Part shown: piece after piece, positions 25,345-33,223 of the stretch
How the letters are laid out: the number at the start of each line of letters is the position of its first letter
How positions within the stretch are numbered: position 1 is the first letter of the stretch
NCBI RefSeq assembly: GCF_019049285.1
Contig: NZ_JAGMUL010000021.1
Coordinates: 1-64,000 of the forward strand
DNA: 64,000 nucleotides
Direction: 5' to 3'
Source: Streptomyces sp. AC550_RSS872
GTDB lineage: Bacteria; Actinomycetota; Actinomycetes; Streptomycetales; Streptomycetaceae
Notes under the pieces: generated by a model
The model's input: only the letters and a program-made list of their open reading frames with translations
Told to the model about the DNA's origin: nothing
The model's database searches: none
Position numbers and translations under genes: made by a program

Positions 25345-26073
25345 ATGATCCAGGTGTGTCTGAACGGGGCCCGGGGGGCCGGCGACGGTGCGGTGGTGCC
25401 GCTCTCGCCGGAGGAGCTGGCCGGCTCCGCGGCCGAGGCGGTCGCGGCCGGAGCCACGGACATCCATGTCCACACCAAGACTCCCTGCGGACGGGACAGC
25501 CTGTCCCCGCGCGTGCTCGCGCCGACGCTTGAGGCGATACGCGCCCGGGTGTCGGTGCCGGTAGGGGTGACCACGGGCGCCTGGGCGGAACCGGATCCGG
25601 CGGCTCGGGTGGACCGCATACGAAGCTGGACGGTGCTGCCGGACCACGCCTCGGTCAACTGGCATGAGGACGGCGCCGAGGACGTGGCCGCCGCGTTGAT
25701 CGAGCGGGGTGTCGGCGTCGAGGCGGGCATCTGGTCCGGCACGGACGGCGCGGCGCGGTTCGCCGCCTCGCCGCTGGGGCCCAGGGTGCTGCGCGTGCTG
25801 GCGGAGGTGACGGACCCGTCGGCAAGGACGGCCGAGGCCACCGCCCGCGCACTGCTCACCGACCTGGGCCCGGCGTTCGGGCGGCCGGTGCTGCTGCACG
25901 GGGAGGACGGCGGGGCGTGGCCCGTACTGCGGCTGGCGGGGCGGCTGGGGCTGGCGACTCGGATCGGCCTGGAGGACACGTTGGCCCTGCCGGACGGGGA
26001 ACGGGCGGCTTCCAACGCTCAGTTGGTGGCGGAGGGACTGGTCCAGTACGGGTGGTCCCAGCGCTCGTCGTGA
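25345..26073 (+). CDS. BKACE-family beta-keto acid cleavage enzyme (DUF849)
   Basis: The 242-residue product fits the beta-keto acid cleavage enzyme family. It has an IQVCLNGARG start, the zinc-binding HVHTKTPCGRDSL (HxH, about residues 41-53), VTTGAW and the C-terminal LATRIGLEDTLALPDGERAASN. These enzymes condense a beta-keto acid with acetyl-CoA to give acetoacetate and a CoA ester. It is about 30 residues shorter than Kce of lysine fermentation, as are many actinobacterial members, so the acid substrate is unknown. ATG 25345 follows CGAGGC. Its 3' end overlaps the convergent hypothetical gene by 55 bp. Confidence 0.82.
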   Translation: MIQVCLNGARGAGDGAVVPLSPEELAGSAAEAVAAGATDIHVHTKTPCGRDSLSPRVLAPTLEAIRARVSVPVGVTTGAWAEPDPAARVDRIRSWTVLPDHASVNWHEDGAEDVAAALIERGVGVEAGIWSGTDGAARFAASPLGPRVLRVLAEVTDPSARTAEATARALLTDLGPAFGRPVLLHGEDGGAWPVLRLAGRLGLATRIGLEDTLALPDGERAASNAQLVAEGLVQYGWSQRSS

Positions 26074-26621
26074 GGGATGCCGAGGAGTTCGGCGCGGGTC
26101 GCGAGGTCGTACTCGCCCGCGGCGTGGAGGCGTGCGGCGCCGGGGCCGGAGAGCCAGGCGCGCACGTCCTCGACGCCGGTGGCCACGGTGTCGTCGTACC
26201 ACCAGGAGAAGGGCGAGTCGTCGGACAGCAGGTCGTGGAGCCAGGTGTCGGCGCACTGGGCGAGATGCGCGTCGGCGACCGGGCCGGGGACCCATCCCTG
26301 AAGGAACGGGGTCACCGTCCTGGCGATCGTGGCGCAGGTGTCGAAGATGTCGTCGATGCCGTACGGCGGCTCGGGCCTCGCGAGGGCGTCCTGCCACCAG
26401 GCGAGCGGGAACGCCTCGATCGCGGCGGCCTGCTCGGCCGGCCACGAGCGCCAGTCCACCCGGTGCAACCCGTGCGCCCCGTAACCGATCACGCCCAGGC
26501 TGCCGTCGGCCATCGCCCGTGCGCTCTGCGGCAGCAGGCGGCGCATCACTGCCTCGTGGTCGTCGAAGTGGTTGGGGACCTCGAAGAGGTAGTACCGCAC
26601 CGTGTCCACCGGCATCCGCAC
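26019..26621 (-). CDS. Conserved-looking hypothetical protein, probably N-terminally interrupted
   Basis: The frame from GTG 26621 encodes 200 residues with many Trp, Asp and His residues (PLAWWQDALARPEPPYGIDDIFDTCATIARTV and DSPFSWWYDD). Coding-like sequence continues upstream in the same frame: GGFTSPAETGCGYCHAP and EETAYLRTPDVRMPV, back to ATG 26753. However, the second codon after that ATG is TGA (26745-26747). The natural protein therefore seems to begin at 26753 and to be broken by an early nonsense codon or a sequencing error. The lost part contains a CGYCH motif that may bind metal. No function is recognised. Confidence 0.55.
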   Translation of the reverse strand: MRMPVDTVRYYLFEVPNHFDDHEAVMRRLLPQSARAMADGSLGVIGYGAHGLHRVDWRSWPAEQAAAIEAFPLAWWQDALARPEPPYGIDDIFDTCATIARTVTPFLQGWVPGPVADAHLAQCADTWLHDLLSDDSPFSWWYDDTVATGVEDVRAWLSGPGAARLHAAGEYDLATRAELLGIPHDERWDHPYWTSPSATN

Positions 26622-26903
26622 GTCCGGCGTGCGCAGATACGCGGTCTCCTCGGGCGCGTGGCAGTAGCCGCAACCGGTCTCGGCGGGGCTCGTGAAACCG
26701 CCGAAGACGGTGTCGACGGCGGCGAGGGCCGCGTCAAGGTCGGCTCAGGACATGGGGTCGGTCCCGTCAGGACTCCGTGCGCGGCATTCCCGGCCGGCCG
26801 AAGATCGCGACGATACCAGCAGCTAATCCGCTCGCTCCAGCCCTTTCCCGTCCGGACAGTTGGGGGCGATGAAACACACCTGAGGAATACCGAGGAGTCC
26901 CCG

Positions 26904-27971
26904 ATGTCGACGCTGCGCGTCACCGCCGAAGTGCTGACCGTCCATGAACATCCGAACGCCGATGCGCTGGAACTGGCCCAGGTGGGTCTGTACCGGGCCG
27001 TCGTCGCCAAGGGCGCGTACCGCACCGGTGAGGCCGCCGTGTACATCCCCGAGCAGGCCGTGCTGCCGGCCGAGCTGATCGAGGAGCTGGGGCTGACCGG
27101 GCGGCTGGCGGGCAGCAAGTCCGACCGGGTCAAGGCGGTGCGGCTGCGCGGTGAGCTGTCGCAGGGCATCGTGTGCCGTCCGAAGGCGCTGGCCGACGTC
27201 GATCTGGCGCGGGCCGCCGCGGAGGGCGCCGACTTCGCCGAACGGCTCGGCGTCACCAAGTGGGTGCCGCCGATCCCGCCCACGATGTCCGGTGACGTGG
27301 AGTCGGCGCCGGATCTGCTGCCCTGGGTCGACATCGAGAACATCCAGCGGTATCCGGACATCTTCACGCCGGGCGAGCCCGTGGTGCTGACCGAGAAGCT
27401 GCACGGCTCGGCGTGCCTGCTGACGTATGTGGCCGACGAGGACCGGGTGTACGTCTCCTCCAAGGGCTTCGGCGCGAAGTCGCTGGCACTGCGGGAGGAG
27501 GAGCGGAACCTGTACTGGCGGGCGGTGCGGGGGCACGGTGTCGCCGAGGTCGCGGCCCGGGTGGCCGAGCGGTCGGGGGCGCGACGGGTGGGCATCTTCG
27601 GCGAGGTGTACGGCTCGGGGGTGCAGGATCTGACGTACGGCGCCGACGGCCGACGGGAGACCTTGGGGTACGCCGTGTTCGACGTGTCCGCGGAGATCGA
27701 CGGCCGGGTGCGGTGGCTGGACGCGGCGGAGGTACTGGACGGCGAACTGCCCTTGGTGCCACGGCTGTTCGAGGGGCCGTACGACGTCGACCGGGTCCTG
27801 GAGGTCGCCACGGGCCGGGAGACGGTTTCGGGGCGGGAGCTACATCTGCGCGAGGGCGTGGTGATACGGCCGGCCGCCGAGCGGTACAGCCCGGTGACCG
27901 GGGGTCGGGCCATCGCGAAGGCGGTCAGCCCGGCGTATCTGACGCGCAAGGGCGGGACCGAGTACGAGTGA
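26904..27971 (+). CDS. ATP-dependent RNA ligase (DraRnl/Rnl5-like)
   Basis: This 355-residue nucleotidyltransferase has the ligase motifs in order. Motif I is EKLHGS, with adenylated Lys165. Motif III lies in GIFGEVYGSGVQDL (about residues 230-243), motif IV is EGVVIRP (about 315-321) and motif V is AKAVS (about 335-339). An N-terminal domain of about 120 residues with VHEHPNADALELAQVG precedes them, as in the Deinococcus DraRnl family, which seals 3'-OH/5'-phosphate RNA nicks. It stands alone, with GAGGAG upstream of ATG 26904. A role in RNA repair is inferred from the family. Confidence 0.85.
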   Translation: MSTLRVTAEVLTVHEHPNADALELAQVGLYRAVVAKGAYRTGEAAVYIPEQAVLPAELIEELGLTGRLAGSKSDRVKAVRLRGELSQGIVCRPKALADVDLARAAAEGADFAERLGVTKWVPPIPPTMSGDVESAPDLLPWVDIENIQRYPDIFTPGEPVVLTEKLHGSACLLTYVADEDRVYVSSKGFGAKSLALREEERNLYWRAVRGHGVAEVAARVAERSGARRVGIFGEVYGSGVQDLTYGADGRRETLGYAVFDVSAEIDGRVRWLDAAEVLDGELPLVPRLFEGPYDVDRVLEVATGRETVSGRELHLREGVVIRPAAERYSPVTGGRAIAKAVSPAYLTRKGGTEYE

Positions 27972-28022
27972 GCGGGGCTGTGCGGTGCCCGGCCCCGGCC
28001 GGGTGCCGACCCGCAGCGCCTC

Positions 28023-28067
28023 AAGGGGCGCGGGGAACTGCACGGCCGGCCGTACCCAACCCGCACC
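28023..28067 (+). repeat. Dispersed intergenic repeat, family R3 (second copy)
   Basis: CAAGGGGCGCGGGGAACTGC, then ACGGCCGGCCGTACCCAACC, matches the copy at 18837-18880 with a few changes. It lies between the convergent RNA ligase and SoxR genes. Confidence 0.75.
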
Positions 28068-28134
28068 CGCCCTCAATCCCGAAGCCCCGAGCTCATGGGC
28101 GACCAGCCCGGCCCGAGCCGCCCCGAGCCCCCCG

Positions 28135-28626
28135 TCAACGACAGCCCTCACCCTCGCGCCCACGCCCTCCCTGCTTCTCCACCAACAACCGCGACCCCGT
28201 AAGCCGTTCGCCGAACACATCGTCCGGGTTGGACAGGACGCAGGTGTCCAGGGACAGACACCCGCAGCCGATGCAGTCGGTCAAGTGGTCGCGCAGACGG
28301 TTCAGTTGCCTGATGCGCTCGTCCAGCTCCGAACGCCACGCCTGAGACAGCCGCGCCCAGTCGTCATGCGTGGGGGTGCGCTCCTCGGGGAGTTCCGCGA
28401 GGGCCTCGCGGATCGTCGACAGGGGGATGCCGACGCGTTGCGCGGCCCGGACGAAGGCGACCCGGCGCAGGGTGTCACGGGTGTAGCGGCGCTGGTTGCC
28501 GGAGGTGCGCCGACTGCTGATCAAGCCCTTGGACTCGTAGAAGTGCAGGGCGGACACCGCGGCGCCGCTCCGGGCGGAGAGCTGGCCGACCGTGAGCTCG
28601 TGAATCTTCTCGGGGATCTGGGGCAC
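28135..28626 (-). CDS. soxR: Redox-sensing MerR-family activator SoxR
   Basis: The 163-residue protein has a MerR winged helix-turn-helix ([39 protein letters not shown], about residues 9-47), a dimerisation helix, and the [2Fe-2S] ligand motif C-X2-C-X-C-X5-C ([12 protein letters not shown]). In Streptomyces, SoxR responds to redox-active metabolites such as its own pigments, not generally to superoxide. GTG 28626 gives the canonical MPQIPE start; ATG 28665 is an upstream alternative. No complete SoxR box was found close to other genes in the window, so its targets lie elsewhere. Confidence 0.92.
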   Translation of the reverse strand: MPQIPEKIHELTVGQLSARSGAAVSALHFYESKGLISSRRTSGNQRRYTRDTLRRVAFVRAAQRVGIPLSTIREALAELPEERTPTHDDWARLSQAWRSELDERIRQLNRLRDHLTDCIGCGCLSLDTCVLSNPDDVFGERLTGSRLLVEKQGGRGREGEGCR

Positions 28627-28691
28627 GCCCTCAAACCTACCTACCCCGTCACACCACCGGTCCATTGACAGGGGCTTCACCCCCTAGCATG

Positions 28692-28707
28692 CTAAGCAGT
28701 TGCTTAG
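28692..28707. promoter_or_regulatory. Operator-like palindrome upstream of the MaoC gene
   Basis: CTAAGCA-GT-TGCTTAG is a perfect 7-2-7 inverted repeat ending 47 bp before the MaoC start. A related site (ACTGAGCGGGCGCTTAGT) lies upstream of the nearby TetR gene at 29913-29930. The pair probably marks targets of that TetR. Confidence 0.65.
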
Positions 28708-28754
28708 ACTGTTGGACAGAGCGGTACGACACACGCGACGCGAGAGGCCTGGAC

Positions 28755-29216
28755 ATGGCAGAGCCGAGGATCTTCACCTCCGCCGACGACCTGAAGGCGG
28801 CGGTGGGCGAGCAGCTGGGGTACACGGACTGGCTGGAGGTCGACCAGAAGCGGATCGACCTGTTCGCGGAGGCCACCGGCGACCACCAGTGGATCCACGT
28901 GGACCCCGAGAAGGCCGCCGCGGGCCCTTTCGGGACCACCATCGCCCACGGGTACCTCACCCTGTCGCTGCTTCCGCTCTTCGGACCTCAGCTCATCAAG
29001 GTCGAGAACGTGAAGATGGGCGTCAACTACGGGACGAACAAGGTACGTTTCCCCGCCCCCGTACCGGTCGGCTCGCGCCTGCGTGCCACCGCCACCCTCA
29101 CCGGCGTCGAGGACGTGACGGGCGGCGTCCAGGTCGCCGTCGCGTTCACCGTGGAGCGCGAGGGCGGGGACAAGCCCGTATGCGTCGCCGAGTCCGTCTC
29201 GCGGTACTACCTGTAG
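28755..29216 (+). CDS. MaoC-family (R)-enoyl-CoA hydratase
   Basis: The 153-residue product is a single hot-dog domain with the hydratase-2 signature FAEATGDHQWIHVDPEKA (Asp-His catalytic pair, about residues 38-55), AHGYLTLSLLP and NYGTNKVRFPAPVPVGSRLR. It should hydrate trans-2-enoyl-CoA to (R)-3-hydroxyacyl-CoA. It is convergent with the TetR gene at 29242, across a 25-bp gap holding a hairpin. Both genes have similar palindromes upstream, so the TetR probably controls it, with an acyl-CoA as the likely signal. Confidence 0.88.
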   Translation: MAEPRIFTSADDLKAAVGEQLGYTDWLEVDQKRIDLFAEATGDHQWIHVDPEKAAAGPFGTTIAHGYLTLSLLPLFGPQLIKVENVKMGVNYGTNKVRFPAPVPVGSRLRATATLTGVEDVTGGVQVAVAFTVEREGGDKPVCVAESVSRYYL

Positions 29217-29221
29217 GCGGA

Positions 29222-29240
29222 CCCCGCCGCCCCGGCGGGG
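29222..29240. terminator. Bidirectional hairpin between MaoC and TetR genes
   Basis: CCCCGCCG (29222-29229) pairs with CGGCGGGG (29233-29240) around a 3-base loop, exactly between two convergent stop codons. It likely terminates both transcripts. Confidence 0.7.
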
Positions 29241-29241
29241 C

Positions 29242-29865
29242 CTACTTGGCTCCCACCATCCGCAGCACGAGGTCGGCGTACAGCGCGCCGACCTCGTCGG
29301 GAGTCCAGGGGCCGTCGACACTGAACCAGCGGGCGACGTCGATGCACAGCGACAGGACGGCGAGGGTCGTGCCCTTCACGTCCAGGACGTCGAAGTCACC
29401 GGCCGCCACACCGTCCTCGATGATCCCGCGCACCTCGGCGTCGCACTGCCGGCGCAGCGCGAGGATCTCGGCGCGGGCGTCGGCACCGAGGGAGTCCAGT
29501 TCGTACTGCACGACCCGCGCGGTGGTACGGCCACCGGCGTGCCAGCGGACGAAGGAGCTCACGGCGCCGGAGAGCCGCTCGGCGGGGCCGCCCTCGCTCC
29601 GGGCCGCCGTCCGCAGGATCTCCAGGGCCTTCTCGTGGCCGATCCTGCTGATGCGGTGGAGCAGTTCTTCCTTGGTCTTGTAGTGGATGTAGAGCGCGGC
29701 CGGGCTCATGCCGGCGCGGCCGGCGATGTCACGGGTCGTGGTGGCGTGGTAGCCGCGCTCGGCGAAGGCCTCCACGGCGGCGATCAGCAGCCGCCGGGCC
29801 GCGTCGGGCGTGACCTCACCCCACGCCGACGTCTCGCCGCCGGCCGTCTCCTCCGCCGTACTCAT
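29242..29865 (-). CDS. TetR-family regulator (acyl-CoA metabolism)
   Basis: The 207-residue protein has a TetR DNA-binding domain (VEAFAERGYHATTTRDIAGRAGMSPAALYIHYKTKEELLHRIS, about residues 31-73). Its ligand domain has the KstR/PaaR-like segment ERLSGAVSSFVRWHAGGRTTARVVQYELDSLGADARAEILALRR. The palindrome at 29913-29930 upstream of its own start and the one before the MaoC gene suggest autoregulation and MaoC control. Similar actinobacterial repressors bind acyl-CoA or aryl-CoA. Confidence 0.86.
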   Translation of the reverse strand: MSTAEETAGGETSAWGEVTPDAARRLLIAAVEAFAERGYHATTTRDIAGRAGMSPAALYIHYKTKEELLHRISRIGHEKALEILRTAARSEGGPAERLSGAVSSFVRWHAGGRTTARVVQYELDSLGADARAEILALRRQCDAEVRGIIEDGVAAGDFDVLDVKGTTLAVLSLCIDVARWFSVDGPWTPDEVGALYADLVLRMVGAK

Positions 29866-29912
29866 CGCTCACTCGCCCCTCTCACTGACAGAGCCCCCAC
29901 CATACCGCCGAT

Positions 29913-29930
29913 ACTGAGCGGGCGCTTAGT
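29913..29930. promoter_or_regulatory. Putative autoregulatory TetR operator
   Basis: ACTGAGCG-GG-CGCTTAGT is an 8-2-8 palindrome with one mismatch, 48 bp upstream of the TetR start. It shares the CTnAGC / GCTTAG arms with the site at 28692-28707. Confidence 0.65.
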
Positions 29931-30000
29931 GAGCATGGTGCGCGGAGCGGGCGGAGAGGCTCGGGGCCCGCCTCGGCCACCGGCCGCGAACCCTCGCGGC

Positions 30001-30288
30001 TCAGATCTTCTCGTAGGGGTCGTGCTCGGCCAGCAGCTTCTCCAGCCGCGCCTGGTCGACCCGGCTGACGATCTGCCCTGCCTCCTGGCGGTCCCGGATG
30101 ACCTTCGCGAGCGTGAACGCCGAGGTCACCAGGTAGAGGACCGCAATCGCCAGGAAGCCGCGCACCCAGGCGTTGGCGTTCAGCTGGTAGATGCCGATGC
30201 CGGTGGCGGCCATGGCGACCGCGAAGGACGCGACGGACTGGCCGTAGAAGGCGGTCGTACTCTGCTGCTTGACCGGTGTGTCACTCAT
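30001..30288 (-). CDS. YiaA/YiaB-type two-helix inner membrane protein
   Basis: The 95-residue product has the YiaAB two-helix domain: AFYGQSVASFAVAMAATGIGIYQLNANAWVRGFLAIAVLYLVTSAFTLAKVIRD. Both helices lie in the first 65 residues, and a charged cytoplasmic tail follows. No function is known for the family. ATG 30288 is chosen over an upstream in-frame ATG at 30324 because it gives the family-like MSDTPVK start with GGAGA nearby on the minus strand. Confidence 0.8.
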   Translation of the reverse strand: MSDTPVKQQSTTAFYGQSVASFAVAMAATGIGIYQLNANAWVRGFLAIAVLYLVTSAFTLAKVIRDRQEAGQIVSRVDQARLEKLLAEHDPYEKI

Positions 30289-30377
30289 GGAGAACAGGGT
30301 CGGCGGTTGTGGCGCCGGACACATCCGCTGAAGTACTCAGCCGGTACTCAGAACCCGCGCGCCGAGAACCCGCGCGC

Positions 30378-31529
30378 TCAGAAGGCCGAAACCCCCGTCA
30401 GCGACCGCCCGATGACCAGCTTCTGGATCTGGCTCGTGCCCTCGTAGAGCGTCATCACGCGGGCGTCGCGCAGCAGTTTGCCCGCCGGATACTCGTCGAT
30501 GTAGCCGTAACCGCCGAAGACCTGGAGGGCGTTGTTGGCGGCCCGGACGGCGGCCTCCGAGGCGAAAAGCTTGGCCTTGGAGGATTCGACGGCGAAGGGC
30601 AGCCCGCGGTCGATCAGGTCGGCGACCCGCCAGGTCAGCAGCCGGGCCGCGTCCACGTCGACGGCGATGTCGCTGATCAGCTCCTGGACCAGCTGGTGCC
30701 GGGCGATGGGCTTGCCAAACTGCTCGCGCTCACCGGCGTACCGCACGGCCGCTTCCAGCGCGGCCTGGGCTATGCCGACGCACCCCGCGGCGACCGACAT
30801 CCGCCCCTTGGCCAGGGCCGACATCGCGACCGAGAAGCCCTTGCCCTCCTCCCCCAGCAGGGCCGAGGCCGGCACGCGTACGTCCTGAAGCACCAGCTCG
30901 GCGGTGGCCTGGCCGCGCAGGCCGAGCTTGCCGTGGATGGTGCGGCGGGTCAGGCCGGGGGTGTCGGTGGGGACGAGGAAGGCGGAGACGCCCTTGTGGC
31001 CGGGCGCGTCGGTGGAGCGGGCGAAGAGCAGGACGACGTCGGCCCAGGTGCCGTTCGTGATGAACATCTTGGTGCCGTTGATGACGTAGTCGTCGCCGTC
31101 GCGCACGGCCCGCGTGGTGAGGCTGCCCGCGTCGGAGCCGGTGCCGGGCTCGGTGAGGCCGAAGCAGCCGACCAGCTCGCCCGCAGTGAGGCCGGGCAGC
31201 CAGCGGCGCCTGTGCTCCTCGCTTCCCCAGGCGGCGACGGTCTTGGCGACCAGGCCGAGAGAGACGGACACGATGCCGCGCACGGAGGAGTCCCCGCGCC
31301 CCAGTTCCTCCGTGACCAGGCAGTACGTGAGATGGTCGCCGCCCGAGCCGCCGTACTCCTCGTCGATCGTCAGACCCAGGAAGCCGACCTCGCCGAGCTT
31401 CTTGACGACTGCGCGGTCCACCTCCTCGGCACGGTCCCACGCGACCACGTGCGGGGCGATCTCGCGGTCCACGAAGTCTCTGGCGAGTTGCCGGGCGGCG
31501 GTCTGCTCCTCGCTGAGCTCCAGATTCAT
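30378..31529 (-). CDS. Acyl-CoA dehydrogenase
   Basis: This is a 383-residue, standard-length acyl-CoA dehydrogenase. It has CFGLTEPGTGSDAGSL (FAD-binding, about residues 130-145), FITNGTWADV, the IAQAALEAAVRYAGEREQFGKPI segment and the C-terminal QVFGGYGYIDEYPAGKLLRDARVMTLYEGTSQIQK, whose Glu in YEGTSQ is the usual catalytic base. It is transcribed divergently from the TetR gene at 31650 with a shared palindrome between them. Short or branched-chain acyl-CoA is a likely substrate class, but the exact one is not known. Confidence 0.9.
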   Translation of the reverse strand: MNLELSEEQTAARQLARDFVDREIAPHVVAWDRAEEVDRAVVKKLGEVGFLGLTIDEEYGGSGGDHLTYCLVTEELGRGDSSVRGIVSVSLGLVAKTVAAWGSEEHRRRWLPGLTAGELVGCFGLTEPGTGSDAGSLTTRAVRDGDDYVINGTKMFITNGTWADVVLLFARSTDAPGHKGVSAFLVPTDTPGLTRRTIHGKLGLRGQATAELVLQDVRVPASALLGEEGKGFSVAMSALAKGRMSVAAGCVGIAQAALEAAVRYAGEREQFGKPIARHQLVQELISDIAVDVDAARLLTWRVADLIDRGLPFAVESSKAKLFASEAAVRAANNALQVFGGYGYIDEYPAGKLLRDARVMTLYEGTSQIQKLVIGRSLTGVSAF

Positions 31530-31603
31530 GCCGAGTCACCCCACAGACGGTGGCCCCCACGGACGGCGACCTTGGGGAGCCGTAGATTGAAAGCCGTACA
31601 TTT

Positions 31604-31622
31604 AAATTAGCACTGCTAGTTT
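31604..31622. promoter_or_regulatory. Putative TetR operator between acyl-CoA dehydrogenase and TetR genes
   Basis: AAATTAGCA-C-TGCTAGTTT is a 9-1-9 palindrome with one mismatch, centred in the divergent intergenic region. A close relative, AAACTAGCG-G-CGATAGTTT, lies upstream of the aldehyde/alcohol dehydrogenase operon at 38465-38483. Confidence 0.65.
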
Positions 31623-31649
31623 CTGTTCGGCAGCCCTACTATGTGCGCC

Positions 31650-32291
31650 ATGGCCCGACCGCGCAAGCCCCTCCTCAGCTACGACCGGATCGTCGAGACG
31701 GCGCGCGAACTCGTGGACGCGGAGGGCCTGGCGGCCCTCTCCACGCGTCTGCTCGCAGCCGAACTGGGCGTGAGCGGACCGTCCCTCTACAACCACTTCC
31801 GCACCAAGGACGAGATCCTCGAGGCGGTCGCCGACTCGGTCAGCGCGCAGGTCGACCTGTCGATGTTCGAGGACGGCCGGGACTGGCGGACCGCGCTGCA
31901 CGACTGGGCCGTCTCCTACCGGGCGGCCCTGCGCGACCACCCGAACATCGTCCCCGTCCTGGCCCGCGGCCCCGGCCGCCGCCCGGCCGGACTGCGGCTC
32001 GCCGACGCCGTCTACGGCGCGATGGTCGCGGCGGGCTGGCCGCCGGCGCAGGCCACCTCCATCGGGGCGCTGATGCGGTACTTCATCATGGGCTCGGCGC
32101 TGGGCTCGTTCGCCGGGGGCTTCGTGGACGACGCGAGCGCCTACGACCCCGCCGACTACCCCCACCTCGGGCAGGCCCATCTCCTCGCCGAACAGCAGGA
32201 GAAGATCGACGAGCGGGCCTTCGAGACGGGGCTGACGGCGCTGCTGGACGGCCTCGCGCAGCAGTACGAGCAGGTCAGACGCACCGACTAG
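31650..32291 (+). CDS. TetR-family regulator with TetR_C-type ligand domain
   Basis: The 213-residue protein starts MARPRKPLLSYDRIVETARELVDAEGLAALSTRLLAAELGVSGPSLYNHFRTKDEILE, an N-terminal TetR DNA-binding domain. It is followed by a C-terminal domain of the TetR/TetR_C type (WRTALHDWAVSYRAALRDHPNIVPVLA, then MRYFIMGSALGSFAGGFV). It is divergent from an acyl-CoA dehydrogenase gene and has the palindrome at 31604-31622 upstream, so it is likely an autorepressor that also controls that gene. ATG 31641 is an in-frame alternative start. Confidence 0.85.
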   Translation: MARPRKPLLSYDRIVETARELVDAEGLAALSTRLLAAELGVSGPSLYNHFRTKDEILEAVADSVSAQVDLSMFEDGRDWRTALHDWAVSYRAALRDHPNIVPVLARGPGRRPAGLRLADAVYGAMVAAGWPPAQATSIGALMRYFIMGSALGSFAGGFVDDASAYDPADYPHLGQAHLLAEQQEKIDERAFETGLTALLDGLAQQYEQVRRTD

Positions 32292-32337
32292 CACGCTTCG
32301 GCGCGCGCCGAAGTGTCCGTGCCTCATCCTGGACCGC

Positions 32338-33048
32338 ATGGCCACCAAGGACCCCCAGGCACCGCACCTCGCCCGGCTCGCCGCGCTCATCGCCGACGAG
32401 ACCCGGGCGTCCTGTCTGCTGGCGCTGCTCGACGGGCGGGCCTGGACCGCCGGTGAGCTGGCGCGGCACGCGGGGGTCGCCGCGTCCACGCTCAGCGAGC
32501 ACCTGGGCAAGCTCGTCGCGGGCGGGCTGCTCGCCGAGGAGCGGCAGGGACGGCACCGGTACGTCCGGCTGGCCGACGCGCGGGTCGCCCAGCTGGTGGA
32601 GGAGCTGGCCGCGCAAGTCGCCCCGCAGGCGACCCAACAGCCCCGGAATCTACGGGAGTCCAGTGCGGGGTCCGCCATGGCGCGGGGGCGCACCTGCTAC
32701 GACCATCTGGCCGGGCGGCTCGGCATCGCGGTCACGGATGCGTTGACCTCGCGGGGGCTGCTGCGGCAGGACACGGGGTTCGCGCTGACGGATGCCGGGG
32801 TCGGGTGGTTCGACGCCGCGGGCATCCGGCTCGACCGTTCGACTCGCCGCCCGTTGGCCCGCGCCTGCCTCGACTGGACGGAGCGCCGGCCCCATCTCGC
32901 AGGCGTCGCGGGCGCGGCTCTGTGCCGGCATGCGCTGGATGCGGGGTGGTGTGTGCGGATCGGGTCGGAGCGGGCGGTGAAGGTGACTGCGTCGGGGGAG
33001 CTCGCCCTTGAGGAACTGCTCGGTATCGACGCGGCGGTACTGCGTTGA
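32338..33048 (+). CDS. ArsR-family regulator with C-terminal extension
   Basis: The 236-residue protein has an N-terminal ArsR winged-helix (RLAALIADETRASCLLALLDGRAWTAGELARHAGVAASTLSEHLGKLVAGGLLAEERQGRHRYVRLAD, about residues 13-80). A roughly 140-residue C-terminal domain follows with GRTCYDHLAGRLGIAVTDAL and a CLDWTERRPHLAGVAGAALCRHAL segment. This YdfF-like architecture is longer than metal-sensing ArsR proteins and lacks their cysteine pair in the DNA-binding domain. The ligand is unknown. The EamA transporter downstream could be a target, although a repeat separates them. Confidence 0.82.
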   Translation: MATKDPQAPHLARLAALIADETRASCLLALLDGRAWTAGELARHAGVAASTLSEHLGKLVAGGLLAEERQGRHRYVRLADARVAQLVEELAAQVAPQATQQPRNLRESSAGSAMARGRTCYDHLAGRLGIAVTDALTSRGLLRQDTGFALTDAGVGWFDAAGIRLDRSTRRPLARACLDWTERRPHLAGVAGAALCRHALDAGWCVRIGSERAVKVTASGELALEELLGIDAAVLR

Positions 33049-33099
33049 CCGGCTACTCAGGTGGGAGCTTCTCGCATGTGCCGAGTGCGGGAGCGTCGT

Positions 33100-33151
33100 G
33101 GCTGGTCGCGCCCACGCGGCGGAGCCGCATATCGATACAGCCCCGCGCCCC
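33100..33151 (-). repeat. Dispersed intergenic repeat R2 (inverted copy)
   Basis: GGCTGGTCGCGCCCACGCGG, then CGGAGCCGCATATCGATACA and GCCCCGCGCCCC. This is the reverse complement of the unit at 38544-38597 and 9947-10000. It sits between the ArsR and EamA genes. Confidence 0.8.
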
Positions 33152-33223
33152 CATAGGGGCGCTGCGCAGTCGCCGTCCGAAATCCGCGAGCCCTGTCCCC
33201 CCTTCCCTCCTAGCCTCTGGAGC

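Noticed and set aside
28600..28760. SoxR box near the SoxR gene
   Set aside because: Only one half (CCTCAAACC) was seen; the palindrome near 28692 is a better fit to the TetR site beside the MaoC gene.
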